In this document: positions 44,066 through 52,657 of the stretch, piece by piece | Layout: each line of letters starts with the position of its first letter | Position numbering within the stretch: position 1 is the first letter of the stretch | From: Brevibacillus laterosporus DSM 25 | GTDB lineage: Bacteria > Bacillota > Bacilli > Brevibacillales > Brevibacillaceae | Direction of reading: 5' to 3' | DNA: 64,000 nt | Assembly (NCBI RefSeq): GCF_002706795.1 | Contig: NZ_CP017705.1 | Span: forward strand, 2,350,001-2,414,000 | Notes under the pieces: generated by a model | Databases searched by the model: none | Seen by the model: the letters and a program-made list of their open reading frames with translations, nothing else | Told to the model about the DNA's origin: nothing | Position numbers and translations under genes: made by a program

Positions 44066-45109
44066 TTATACATGAAAAAATTTCTGCACCATTTCTTCAT
44101 TAACGTCAGATAAATGCTTATATTGATAGCTCGGGCTATTGTCTTTATCGATCAGAACAGAACGAACCCCTTCATAGAAATCACTGTGTTTCATGAAGTT
44201 TTTGGCAAGGATGAGATCGTTCCTAAAGCATTCCTCTAGCGTTGCGTGTTCTCCTTTAATCTGTTGCTGTAAAGTTACTTTTAGGGAAAAAGGCGATTTA
44301 GACAATAAGATTTCCTTTGTTTTGACTGTGAATTTATTGGGAGTCTGTCCAAGAGAGTCGATGATTTCTTCGATTGAAGAAAATGCAAAGTGACGGTCAA
44401 TTTCTTCCTGCCATAAAGCAAGCTCACTCTTTAAGACGGAGGGCTGTGAATAGGCTTGAATTTGTTTTTCTAGAGCTTGCGCTACGTTTTGGTGTTGCCA
44501 ATTTGTTTCTTCAACCTGATGTAAAAAGTCATGTAAGGCTTCACTTGGAATGCAAGCATCAGCGCCATTTATATAGAGTACATCTTCAGGACGGATAACC
44601 GCTGCGGTCAATGCTAAATAACGGCCTATTTTTCCAGGGGCCTGATTTAAAAAATAAGCTGCTCCCACATCAGGGAAAAAACCAATATTCATTTCAGGCA
44701 TCGACCATTTTGTCTGAGTAGTCACAATTCTGTGACTGCAACCATAAGTAAGGCCGACACCACCACCCATGACGATACCATCTAAGCAAGCAAGGATGGG
44801 CTTTGAATAACGGTACATATATTGATCGAGCTGGTACTCAACTTCAAAAAAACGCTGTGCTTTTTGGAGGGACAATTCATTGTTTCTTGCTTGATACAGT
44901 GCCTTAATATCTCCTCCTGCACAAAATCCTTTTGAACCAGCTCCCTTTAGAACAATCAGGTTGATTGTATCATCTGACTCCCATTCCTTTAGCTTTGCTA
45001 GCATTGGCAACAACATATCAAGAGAGAGGGAGTTGAGGGCTTTTGGTCGGTTCAATAGAATGGTGCCTACCCCATTCTTGTTCGTAGTAAATAAAACATC
45101 CTCCGTCAT
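44066..45109 (-). CDS. 3-Hydroxyisobutyryl-CoA hydrolase
   Basis: It releases 3-hydroxyisobutyrate from its CoA ester in valine degradation. The 347-residue member of the enoyl-CoA hydratase fold shows the hydrolase-type features GSKGFCAGGDIKALY (about residues 60-74), DGIVMGGGVGLTYGCSHRIVTTQTKWSMPEMNIGFFPDVGAAYFL (about 109-152), and the longer C-terminal part typical of HIBYL-CoA hydrolases. AAGGAGG precedes the ATG. It follows the enoyl-CoA hydratase gene by 11 bases on the same strand and supplies the step between that enzyme and MmsB. Confidence 0.91.
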   Translation of the reverse strand: MTEDVLFTTNKNGVGTILLNRPKALNSLSLDMLLPMLAKLKEWESDDTINLIVLKGAGSKGFCAGGDIKALYQARNNELSLQKAQRFFEVEYQLDQYMYRYSKPILACLDGIVMGGGVGLTYGCSHRIVTTQTKWSMPEMNIGFFPDVGAAYFLNQAPGKIGRYLALTAAVIRPEDVLYINGADACIPSEALHDFLHQVEETNWQHQNVAQALEKQIQAYSQPSVLKSELALWQEEIDRHFAFSSIEEIIDSLGQTPNKFTVKTKEILLSKSPFSLKVTLQQQIKGEHATLEECFRNDLILAKNFMKHSDFYEGVRSVLIDKDNSPSYQYKHLSDVNEEMVQKFFHV

Positions 45110-45120
45110 GCAAATCCTCC

Positions 45121-45906
45121 TTATGATTGGATAAATTTAGGTTTGCGCTTCTCGACAAAAGCATGGATGCCTTCTTTTGCGTCTTTCGTGTTAAATAATT
45201 CAGCAAAGCGATGGCGTTCTCTTTTTAAACCCTGTTGTATATCCTCTTGATAGCCCTGCATGATGCATTCTATGGTACGCGTTATACTTGTCATGCTTTT
45301 TTCTTCAATAAAGGATTCAGCTGTTTTTATTGCTGTTGAGAGTAATTCTTCTGAGGTAACAACCTTTTGTATGATCCCTAGTTCATACGCTTCTTTACTG
45401 GTTACTTGTTTACTTGTCAAAATGATTTCCAAGGCTATTGCAGGATTTGTTAGGCGACTAAGGCGTTGGGTTCCGCCAAAAGCGGGGAGTAGACCAAGTT
45501 TTAATTCAGGGAGACCAAGAATAGCATCATCGGCAGCGATTCGATAATGACATCCCAAGGCTACTTCTAAGCCGCCTCCTAATGCAGGCCCATTAATGGC
45601 GGCAATCACTGGCTTGTTCATTGCTTCAATTTCATCACATAGAGCTTGCCCGGCTGTGGCCATTGCTAACGCTTCTGCCTCGTTACCAAGAACAGCGACG
45701 AATTCCTTAATATCAGCACCTGCAATAAAAAAGCGACCTAATCCCGTCAAGATAATAGCCCTTGTAGCTTCATCAGTAGCAAGAGTATGGAAAACGGAGC
45801 GCAGTTCTGCAATAGATGCAGAAGATAATGTATTAGCTGGCGGATTATCTACTTCTACAATGGTAACAAAGTTGCTTTTTGAGATAGCAGTGAATGTATT
45901 CTCCAT
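45121..45906 (-). CDS. Enoyl-CoA hydratase
   Basis: It adds water to enoyl-CoA; here the likely substrate is methacrylyl-CoA. The 261 residues are typical for a crotonase. They show FIAGADIKEF with the oxyanion-hole glycine, AAINGPALGGGLEVALGCHYRIAADDAILGLPELKLGLLPAFGGTQRL with the two catalytic-type Glu residues (about 113 and 133), and a C-terminal KRKPKF. The start at 45906 has a perfect AGGAGGT seven bases ahead; a longer frame upstream overlaps the sigma-54 promoter. It leads the two-gene minus-strand unit. Confidence 0.92.
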   Translation of the reverse strand: MENTFTAISKSNFVTIVEVDNPPANTLSSASIAELRSVFHTLATDEATRAIILTGLGRFFIAGADIKEFVAVLGNEAEALAMATAGQALCDEIEAMNKPVIAAINGPALGGGLEVALGCHYRIAADDAILGLPELKLGLLPAFGGTQRLSRLTNPAIALEIILTSKQVTSKEAYELGIIQKVVTSEELLSTAIKTAESFIEEKSMTSITRTIECIMQGYQEDIQQGLKRERHRFAELFNTKDAKEGIHAFVEKRKPKFIQS

Positions 45907-45942
45907 AAAGAGTACCTCCTTTGTATGATATAAAGCTTCATA

Positions 45943-45960
45943 ATGCAATAACTGCACCAA
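45943..45960 (-). promoter_or_regulatory. Sigma-54 promoter (-24/-12) of the enoyl-CoA hydratase-hydrolase unit
   Basis: On the minus strand TTGGTGCAGTTATTGCAT has GG and GC separated by exactly ten bases (45957-45958 and 45945-45946 in plus coordinates). It lies about 40 bases before the start codon, at the same distance as in the convergent operon. Confidence 0.78.
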
Positions 45961-46098
45961 GTTGGAGATACGCATCTTGTAAGGTTAAAACAGGAGAGAA
46001 GATGTCGAAGTGTCTATACAAACAGACATTTTGACATGAGTTCCTTATCATAAAGTGAGAGATAAAGGTGATGAACGCTTTGTTTCTGGAAAAGAGGA

Positions 46099-47181
46099 CT
46101 ACCTATTATGTACACTGAATCGGGAGAATAAGTGCCAAATAAGTTGTCTCCTGCTTGTTACTCCTGTCTTCACGAAGATAGATTTCAGATGATCCTGCAC
46201 GGTAAAAGGGGAAATATGAAGCGAATGGGCGATCTCTTTGGTAGAGAACCCTTTTACAATTTGATCGAGTATTTGCTTCTCACGCTCTGATAATCCATAG
46301 GCTTCAGATATGAGCGGGAGTATGTCAGATGGTTTGGCTGGTTGAAACCAGACTGCCAATTGGACAGAATCCGACTGACCGGTAAGCCTGCTAGCTTGAA
46401 TAGTTAGATAGGGGCCTTCAGAGAGACGAATACATACCTTTGCCTGAAAGGGTTGTTGTTTTAATGTTACTGTCTCTGATAATGCTCGGAAGCAGACCAC
46501 TCGAATTGGTCTTGGTAGGGTACTGCTGTCGATACGCTCCCATTTTCGAAGCAAGGCTAGCCAGTTGTCCGCGGCTTTATTGGAGGAAAGAATGGTGAGT
46601 TGCTCAGACAGCACCATTATCCCAGGGCCCTCCTCTACCCATGTTGTTTCCTCCGTGGGCAGTAAAATACTTGTTTGGCGTAGATGAGAGGCAATCAATG
46701 GAACAAGGGCAGAAATAAATTGACGCTCATCCTCATGAAACAATGGACGATCATGATGGCGAAATAACGTCAAATAACCCCAGCATGCTCCTTCGTACAT
46801 GAGAGCCGCCCGCATTTCATCTGCAAATCCTGCGGGAAAGAGAACATTTCGGTAGCGAGCACTTTGTTCCAGATTCCCTCCTGTCGCTTTACTTAAAGTA
46901 GCAACGTGCTCATCTGCTTTGACCAATTGATCGTATGGGATAAAATCCTCTCGTAGATATTCGTATTCAAATAATTTATGGTGGATTGCCTCGACTCCTT
47001 CTTCAGTGATTGCGCCTATGGACAGAAGCGTCTGGGGGTCCACAAGAGAGCAACAGGCTGCATCAAACGGTACAGCACTGCGCAAATGAGTAAGTAACGC
47101 TATCCGGTAATCCTGTGATGAAGCAGAGTTTTTCGCCAGAGTCATCAGTTTGTGTTGGATGGCTTTCATCTTTGAATTCAT
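46099..47181 (-). CDS. LuxR-type regulator with GAF-like sensor domain
   Basis: This is a 360-residue regulator. The N-terminal and middle parts (about 15-190) resemble a GAF-type sensor (LTHLRSAVPFDAACCSLVDPQTLLSIG). The C-terminal 65 residues are a LuxR/FixJ HTH: LSEREKQILDQIVKGFSTKEIAHSLHISPFTVQDHLKSIFVKTG. No receiver or ATP-binding motif is visible. The start is uncertain: ATG codons at 47181 and 47169 and a longer frame from 47262 are all possible, none with a strong binding site. It is divergent from a methyltransferase gene, which may be a target. Confidence 0.82.
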   Translation of the reverse strand: MNSKMKAIQHKLMTLAKNSASSQDYRIALLTHLRSAVPFDAACCSLVDPQTLLSIGAITEEGVEAIHHKLFEYEYLREDFIPYDQLVKADEHVATLSKATGGNLEQSARYRNVLFPAGFADEMRAALMYEGACWGYLTLFRHHDRPLFHEDERQFISALVPLIASHLRQTSILLPTEETTWVEEGPGIMVLSEQLTILSSNKAADNWLALLRKWERIDSSTLPRPIRVVCFRALSETVTLKQQPFQAKVCIRLSEGPYLTIQASRLTGQSDSVQLAVWFQPAKPSDILPLISEAYGLSEREKQILDQIVKGFSTKEIAHSLHISPFTVQDHLKSIFVKTGVTSRRQLIWHLFSRFSVHNR

Positions 47182-47273
47182 ATTTGATATCCCACACTTT
47201 CTAAAGACTATTTTGTTCTTTATAAAGAATCCCAGATATGTGGGATAGTGTTTTTTATCCATAGCTTTATAAT

Positions 47274-47288
47274 TGAGAATAATTCTTA
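47274..47288. promoter_or_regulatory. Fur-family-like 7-1-7 box
   Basis: TGAGAAT and ATTCTTA flank one A. The arms are complementary at six of seven positions and resemble the Fur/PerR/Zur 7-1-7 pattern TGATAAT-N-ATTATCA. It lies between the LuxR-type and methyltransferase genes. The match is imperfect. Confidence 0.35.
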
Positions 47289-47459
47289 TTTATAATCTAC
47301 AGGATACATGAGGCGCTGGAAAGAGCAAAATGTTTTTTACAGCATCGTGCATGTCGTACTCTCATAGTAAGTGTAGTCGTTATGCTAGTTTTCCAGAATT
47401 TTAGATAAGGAAGGCTGAAAAGCTTTATAGAGGGACCATTAAAAGGATAGGGGCTATGA

Positions 47460-48179
47460 ATGATGGAAAACGAAAACACAAACACTGCCATGAGCTGGGA
47501 TCACCCAGACGTAAAACGTTATGAAAAAACCATTTCTTTAAAAATACCAGGCTATTTCCACCTGTATGATATGACGGATCGCCTGATGGCGGCGCAGTTA
47601 CAAGGAGGAAATTCTAGTTTTGATGTGTTGATTGTTGGAGCTGGTGGAGGACAAGAAATTGTGACGTTAGGAAGCAGACATGAGTCTTGGACATTTACAG
47701 GGATAGATCCATCTGCTCAAATGCTGGAAATTGCCAAGAGCCGCGCGGAATCGATTGCATTAGGAGAGCGAGTGTCGCTTATTCAAGGAACGCTCGAACA
47801 GCTTCCTTTGGAAAATCAATATGATGCGGCTACTTGTTTGCTAGTACTCCATTTTGTAAAAGGTGTAAAACAAAAGCAGGAGCTACTACAGTGTATAGGA
47901 GAACGTCTAAAGCCTGGAGCTCCTTTTTGCCTAGCCTCGTTCAATGGTGAACCGAATACAGGTGCTTTTCATGTACAAATGCAGGCGTGGAAAAATCATA
48001 TGCTGGACAATGGCATTCCGCCTGAGGATTGGGAGCGTTTTGAAGCTTCTATTGGTCGCGAGTCTGATCTTGTACCAGCCTCGATTGTACAGGAGCTTTT
48101 GGAACAGGCAGGATTTACGCATGCAACCCGTTATTTCGGTTCTTATTTTGTTGACGGATGGTTTGCCGTTAAAGCTTAA
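47460..48179 (+). CDS. Class I SAM-dependent methyltransferase
   Basis: This 239-residue soluble enzyme has the Rossmann methyltransferase motifs: motif I FDVLIVGAGGGQEIV (about residues 55-69), the acidic end of strand 2 in FTGIDPSAQMLEIAK (about 79-93), and CLLVLHFV (motif IV region, about 123-130). The acceptor substrate is unknown. AAAGGAT lies before the ATG. The saccharopine-dehydrogenase-like gene follows 57 bases on, suggesting joint action on an amino-acid-derived compound. Confidence 0.87.
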   Translation: MMENENTNTAMSWDHPDVKRYEKTISLKIPGYFHLYDMTDRLMAAQLQGGNSSFDVLIVGAGGGQEIVTLGSRHESWTFTGIDPSAQMLEIAKSRAESIALGERVSLIQGTLEQLPLENQYDAATCLLVLHFVKGVKQKQELLQCIGERLKPGAPFCLASFNGEPNTGAFHVQMQAWKNHMLDNGIPPEDWERFEASIGRESDLVPASIVQELLEQAGFTHATRYFGSYFVDGWFAVKA

Positions 48180-48236
48180 CCTAGCGGACATGTAGAAAAA
48201 GTAGAGAAAAGGTCATCTAAAGGAGAAAAGATCATC

Positions 48237-49322
48237 ATGAAAGATACAATCATTGTGGTTGGGGGATATGGACATGTAGGAAGAACAATCTGTAAGGAAT
48301 TAGGTGAAAAATATCCGGGATTCATTTATGCGGCTGGACGTAATAGAGAGCGTGCTGAGCAGTTTTGCCAGTCAACAGCAGGGAAAGTAAAGCCTCTCCA
48401 ATTGGATATCTCTGAGCCGATCGATCTACATATGCTCACTGAGGTTAAGCTGGTCATCATGTGTTTAGATCAAAGCGATCCTACCTTTGTACGATCCTGC
48501 TTCCAATCGGGAACGCATTATGTGGATGTTTCCGCAAATGGCTCCTTTTTAGCTCAGGTGGAGCGATGGGAAATAGAGGCCAGGGAGAATTGTGCAACAG
48601 CGGTTCTAAGCGTTGGACTTGCACCCGGACTAACAAATTTGCTGGTGCTTCAGGCTCAGAAGCTGTTGGATCAGGTTGATGTCATAGAACTAGCCATTAT
48701 GCTCGGATTGGGGGATCGGCATGGGAGGGCAGCTATTGAATGGACGGTTGATAACCTAAACGCAGGCTTCGAAATCAGGGAAAATAATCGTAACGTGCTG
48801 GTTAATAGCTTTACAGATGGAAAGATAGTGGATTTTGGCTCAGATTTGGGACAAAAAAGGGCATATCGGTTTCCTTTTTCAGATCAACAAACGCTTGCCC
48901 GTACGCTCGGCATTCCGTCCGTTTCTACGCGCTTATGCTTCGATTCGGCCGTGATGACCACATTCATGGCTGCTCTGCGTGCATCGGGAATCTCGCGTTT
49001 TTTAACAGGGAAAAGAGTCCGAAATACTGCAATCAACTGTTTTAGTAGAATTCGCATGGGAGGAGAACAATTCGCTATAAAGGTTGATGCATGGGGGATA
49101 AAGGAAAACAGGAACAAGAGCATTGGTTGCTTGCTACATGGCAAGAATCAATCTAACATGACCGCCAAGGTGGCTGTATCGGTTGCTGATGCTATCTATC
49201 GCTCTGCGTTCCCGTCGGGTGTTTATCATATTGAGCAGTTATTTGAGCTGGAAAACCTGCAAGGCTGGTTACAAAGTGAAGCCTCTATGGAAATTCGCAT
49301 AGAGGATAATCTATATAAGTAG
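48237..49322 (+). CDS. Saccharopine-dehydrogenase-like NAD(P)-binding protein
   Basis: This 361-residue protein has an N-terminal Rossmann fold (IIVVGGYGHVGRTICKELGEKYP, about residues 5-27) and the family segment FVRSCFQSGTHYVDVSANG (about 83-101), then VGLAPGLTNLLV (about 122-133). The family includes saccharopine dehydrogenases, opine-forming enzymes and trans-acting enoyl reductases, so the reaction is open. AAAGGAGAAAAG precedes the ATG. It probably shares a transcript with the methyltransferase upstream. Confidence 0.83.
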   Translation: MKDTIIVVGGYGHVGRTICKELGEKYPGFIYAAGRNRERAEQFCQSTAGKVKPLQLDISEPIDLHMLTEVKLVIMCLDQSDPTFVRSCFQSGTHYVDVSANGSFLAQVERWEIEARENCATAVLSVGLAPGLTNLLVLQAQKLLDQVDVIELAIMLGLGDRHGRAAIEWTVDNLNAGFEIRENNRNVLVNSFTDGKIVDFGSDLGQKRAYRFPFSDQQTLARTLGIPSVSTRLCFDSAVMTTFMAALRASGISRFLTGKRVRNTAINCFSRIRMGGEQFAIKVDAWGIKENRNKSIGCLLHGKNQSNMTAKVAVSVADAIYRSAFPSGVYHIEQLFELENLQGWLQSEASMEIRIEDNLYK

Positions 49323-49324
49323 GA

Positions 49325-50413
49325 TTACCTACTGCATTTTCTCATGATACTTTCAAGTGGACCTCTACTATATTTGTCCTTCCAAAAAAATGAGAGTACC
49401 GCGGTTATTACAAAGAAAGCAAGGGAATAGGAGACGGCAAATTCAAGGGTTTGATTTTCTAGCCTACCGATGTATTGCAAGATACTAAAGCCAATAAACA
49501 CATGACTCACATAGTGAGTTAACGCCAGTTGCCCGGTTCTAACCATTGTTTTGGTAAACCAGTTGATAGAAAACCGTTCAGTGAAGTACACACATAGCAG
49601 GATCACAATAATAGATGTACTTGAACCGGATACAAAATAAAAAATATTGGGGGGAAATGCATTAGTTGAAAATAAGTATCCAGCCGTATCTGTTCCAAGC
49701 ATGTATCCTACCTGCTTAATGAGTATTGCGGAGAGCACTTCCATAGTGATAGTAACTATGATAGAGCAGATGAGAATTTTTTTACGGTGGTCTTTATCCA
49801 ATAAATCTTGTCTGCCTAGCCACATTCCCAATAAAAAGAAACATACCCAGGGGAATACGGGATGGTAACCGTTAAATAGTAAATTTCTAAAAAAACCTTC
49901 CATTGTCCAGAAATCCAAATAATTGATCATTGGATGCAAAGGGTCCCAGCCTACTAAATAATTGAGAGCGAGCTGGAGAAGCTGGGAGGTAAAGAGAACA
50001 CTTACTAAAACTAGAAGTAATGTCCTGCTGGAAACAGCAATCAGAAATGAGCCCAAAAACATGTAGACCCCATAATAATGCAAAATGTCTCCTGTCCAGC
50101 TAAAGAGGTATAAAAGGATTCCTAAAACAAATAAAAACAGAGCGCGTTTCCAAATGGTACTTCGGCTCTGTCTAATGAAAGCGGGGTTGTTGGAACTTCT
50201 CGCTTTCTTCGTCATGAGCGAAATACCGATCCCTGCTAAAATCACAAAGATGGTGGATGCCCTTCCTTGAAACAAGCTGGTTAAAGCTACTAACCAATCG
50301 GGTCCATTTGTTCCAGCATTCATTACGGTAGAATAGTTCACGATGATCATACCGAGGATAGCTCCAGCCCTTGCAAAATCAAATTCTAAAATTCTTGTAG
50401 ATGGTGAAGTCAT
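49325..50413 (-). CDS. DUF418/YeiB-type multispanning membrane protein
   Basis: This is a 362-residue protein with about ten membrane helices. The N-terminal RILEFDFARAGAILGMIIVNY resembles the start of DUF418/DUF1624 membrane proteins, which are distantly related to acyltransferases. The C-terminal part (GQLALTHYVSHVFIG) is also typical. The start at 50413 has GAGGAG six bases ahead; a longer frame to 50470 lacks one. A 26-base palindrome lies about 100 bases upstream. The TetR-type gene at 50892 on the same strand is the probable source of its repressor. Function unknown. Confidence 0.8.
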   Translation of the reverse strand: MTSPSTRILEFDFARAGAILGMIIVNYSTVMNAGTNGPDWLVALTSLFQGRASTIFVILAGIGISLMTKKARSSNNPAFIRQSRSTIWKRALFLFVLGILLYLFSWTGDILHYYGVYMFLGSFLIAVSSRTLLLVLVSVLFTSQLLQLALNYLVGWDPLHPMINYLDFWTMEGFFRNLLFNGYHPVFPWVCFFLLGMWLGRQDLLDKDHRKKILICSIIVTITMEVLSAILIKQVGYMLGTDTAGYLFSTNAFPPNIFYFVSGSSTSIIVILLCVYFTERFSINWFTKTMVRTGQLALTHYVSHVFIGFSILQYIGRLENQTLEFAVSYSLAFFVITAVLSFFWKDKYSRGPLESIMRKCSR

Positions 50414-50508
50414 TTCGTACTCCTCTTTTCTCATCTCATTTTTACGGATGGACATGAAAATCCTCAACATCCATCCGTGTAGAAATTTTTAAAAAGTATG
50501 AATAACAT

Positions 50509-50534
50509 TTGTTTACTTACCGGTAAGTAAACAA
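50509..50534. promoter_or_regulatory. Perfect 26-base palindromic operator
   Basis: The half TTGTTTACTTACC is followed immediately by its exact complement. The length and symmetry fit a TetR-family operator. It lies about 95 bases before the DUF418-type start codon and downstream of the tetR-type gene on the same strand, so it could control both membrane protein expression and read-through. Confidence 0.75.
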
Positions 50535-50891
50535 TACACTACAAGTAGAAATATTTTCAAGATTTTTTTTAGCTGGGACCAAATAAATGGCATAAAACGG
50601 GAGGATGAATGGTGTATAAAAATGTACGAGGAGAGATTGTATGGGGAAGTTAGGCTGATCTAGTCTGTTGTGTGGACTTTGTGATATTTGAAATACAAGT
50701 AATCCTCAGTAATTGGATCAAATACTTTCAGATGGGGCCGGTTGAGAGGTTGTGGCGTCCTCTCACATATGGGGAAAAGCCCCCATTTAACAAGTCCCCA
50801 TCTCATTAACTGATACAAAGCCAACTGTATAAAAAGGGTGGAAAAACGCCTGATCCTCCAGATGATTTTTGCTTTTGGGACAAATAACCAA
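50535..50891. other. Intergenic stretch with small hairpins, no gene seen
   Basis: It contains TGAGAGG / CCTCTCA (50734-50756) and an ATGGGG / CCCCCAT hairpin just after it. One of these may end the TetR-type transcript on the minus strand, but neither has a clean T run. No convincing reading frame. Confidence 0.4.
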
Positions 50892-51473
50892 TCAGTCTTT
50901 AGTTACCAAAACACTTTGCACAGCTTGTCTCCAAATGTCCGCATAATCTAAATCAAAGCCCATAAGCATGTAGTTCCCGATATTATCAAACACCATAGTA
51001 AGAATATGGGCTTTAGTGCTTAGGTTCTTACTTGATACGATCCCTAATTCTGCTCCTTTTGTTAATAAATCTGAGAATCCTGCAAGAAATCCCTCCAAGA
51101 CGTGGTGTAATCTTTGCTGGTATTTCCCATTGCGAGTGGAAAGTAAAAGAAACTCGTTGAAAATCAGTGAAATATATTTATCTTCCTTTTGAGCTTCTAT
51201 CATATGGAAGCCATCAGATAATAATTGAGTTTGGAAATTTTCTTTTGTGTATGCTTCAATCGAAAAGGATTTTTGAAAATCAATTTCTTTGCAAATTTCT
51301 TCAAAGAGAAAGTCGATGAGTGCTTCTTTCGATTCAAAGTAGTAATAGATAGCTGGTTTAGAAATCCCGACTTCTTTTGCGATCATAGCTAAACTAGTTT
51401 TTTCAAACCCATTTTCGGCAAAAAGCCTGTAGGCAGTTTCAACAATTGTTGTATAGGTGTCGATTTTGTTCAT
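50892..51473 (-). CDS. TetR-family transcriptional regulator
   Basis: This 193-residue protein has the TetR HTH (about residues 8-55: TIVETAYRLFAENGFEKTSLAMIAKEVGISKPAIYYYFESKEALIDFLF) followed by a helical ligand and dimer domain. The start at 51473 has AAAGGAGC ahead, while the longer frame to 51527 has none. The perfect 26-base palindrome at 50509-50534, in front of the next minus-strand gene, is the likely operator. The effector is unknown. Confidence 0.9.
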   Translation of the reverse strand: MNKIDTYTTIVETAYRLFAENGFEKTSLAMIAKEVGISKPAIYYYFESKEALIDFLFEEICKEIDFQKSFSIEAYTKENFQTQLLSDGFHMIEAQKEDKYISLIFNEFLLLSTRNGKYQQRLHHVLEGFLAGFSDLLTKGAELGIVSSKNLSTKAHILTMVFDNIGNYMLMGFDLDYADIWRQAVQSVLVTKD

Positions 51474-51673
51474 TATAATTGCTCCTTTATGAACCAATAG
51501 TATTTCGTGTAGAAGTGAGGTAGGCACTCATCTGATTCTATATCCAAATGGTATCACAATCAGAAATCATTTTTTATATTTTAAAGTAGAAATTACGTAG
51601 TAACCGACAAACTCTAGAATTGACCCTTCATATTGATTTTATATGTCTATATACACGTAGATTTTCATAAATA

Positions 51674-51736
51674 TTGACAGTGTATAATTAGTTCTATAAA
51701 ATTATAACTAAAATTGTTCCAAAAAATTATAACTAA
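51674..51736 (+). promoter_or_regulatory. Promoter with repeated operator-like elements, upstream of the ArsR-MFS operon
   Basis: TTGACA (51674-51679) and TAAAAT (51697-51702) are 17 bases apart. AAATTATAACTAA occurs twice as a direct repeat (51698-51710 and 51724-51736), and TTAGTT (51688-51693) makes an inverted partner. The repeats cover the -10 and the start region, fitting autorepression by the ArsR-type protein. Confidence 0.65.
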
Positions 51737-51754
51737 TTAAAGGGTGAGGATAGC

Positions 51755-52657
51755 ATGTACAAATTGGAAGTGGACTATGCACCTGTATATGAGTTTGTTA
51801 CAAGTTTGTATTATTACGTAAATAGGGATCGTTTAAAAATATACGAATTAGGGTCTGATTGGAAGAAAGAGGTAGATAAAAAATTACAGCCTACCTTTAA
51901 AGAAGCACTGAAAGATAAACGAATGGAGATTCTTCATCGATTTAGCCTGCTTATACATAAATGTCCTGGAGAACGGACACCTGAGAATTTTATTACGTGG
52001 TTTGAACGGCTGTCTACAACTGAAATGTATGATTGTATGCGACCGTGGGTAGATGTCATTCCTATGGATATGATTGATTTACATGAGCATTTTGTGTATC
52101 TATTTACCGAATGGAATGAGCAATATTTCAAGCATATAGATCCTTTTATATTGGAAGTTCTTGAAAATGACGCAAATGAAAAAAGGGAATTAATGCAGAA
52201 TCTGGACCCTGTTGATATTGTGGAACACAGCACAAATGGCATAAGAATTGAATCTGAAAATATTCAAAAGCTTTTGCTTGTTCCTCAATATCATTACGCA
52301 CCGCTAAGTGTAGTCGATTATTATAAAGGATTCGTAACCTGCCTCTACCCAATAGAGCTAGAAAGGAATTCGCCATACATCTCGAAAAGAACGATTACAA
52401 TTTTCAATAGTTTGTCGGATGAGAATCGGATTCTTATTTTAAAAAGTCTTTATGAGAAACCTCGAACATTTAAGGAGCTAACCGAAATAACTCAATTAGC
52501 AAAAAGCAATCTTCATTATCATGTAAGCATGCTTCGATGCGCAGGACTGATTCGAGCCCACCACTCAAGTGAGAGAGTCATCAATTATAGTCTTCGCTTA
52601 GACCAGCTTACGACTATGCAGGATAGATTGCTTTCCTATATAAAGGGGAGTAAATAA
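51755..52657 (+). CDS. ArsR-type winged-helix regulator with N-terminal extension
   Basis: In this 300-residue protein the C-terminal 85 residues form an ArsR/SmtB winged HTH (IFNSLSDENRILILKSLYEKPRTFKELTEITQLAKSNLHYHVSMLRCAGLI). The first 200 residues are a helical domain (DUF5937-like in my reading) with no metal-binding Cys cluster. Such proteins usually repress a neighbouring transporter. The stop codon overlaps the MFS gene start by one base. AAAGGGTGAGGA precedes the ATG. The operator candidates are the AAATTATAACTAA repeats just upstream. Confidence 0.85.
   Translation: MYKLEVDYAPVYEFVTSLYYYVNRDRLKIYELGSDWKKEVDKKLQPTFKEALKDKRMEILHRFSLLIHKCPGERTPENFITWFERLSTTEMYDCMRPWVDVIPMDMIDLHEHFVYLFTEWNEQYFKHIDPFILEVLENDANEKRELMQNLDPVDIVEHSTNGIRIESENIQKLLLVPQYHYAPLSVVDYYKGFVTCLYPIELERNSPYISKRTITIFNSLSDENRILILKSLYEKPRTFKELTEITQLAKSNLHYHVSMLRCAGLIRAHHSSERVINYSLRLDQLTTMQDRLLSYIKGSK

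Noticed and set aside
44193-45928. Plus-strand frames opposite the hydrolase and hydratase genes
   Set aside because: They are antisense shadows of the two crotonase-fold genes, with no promoter or family resemblance.
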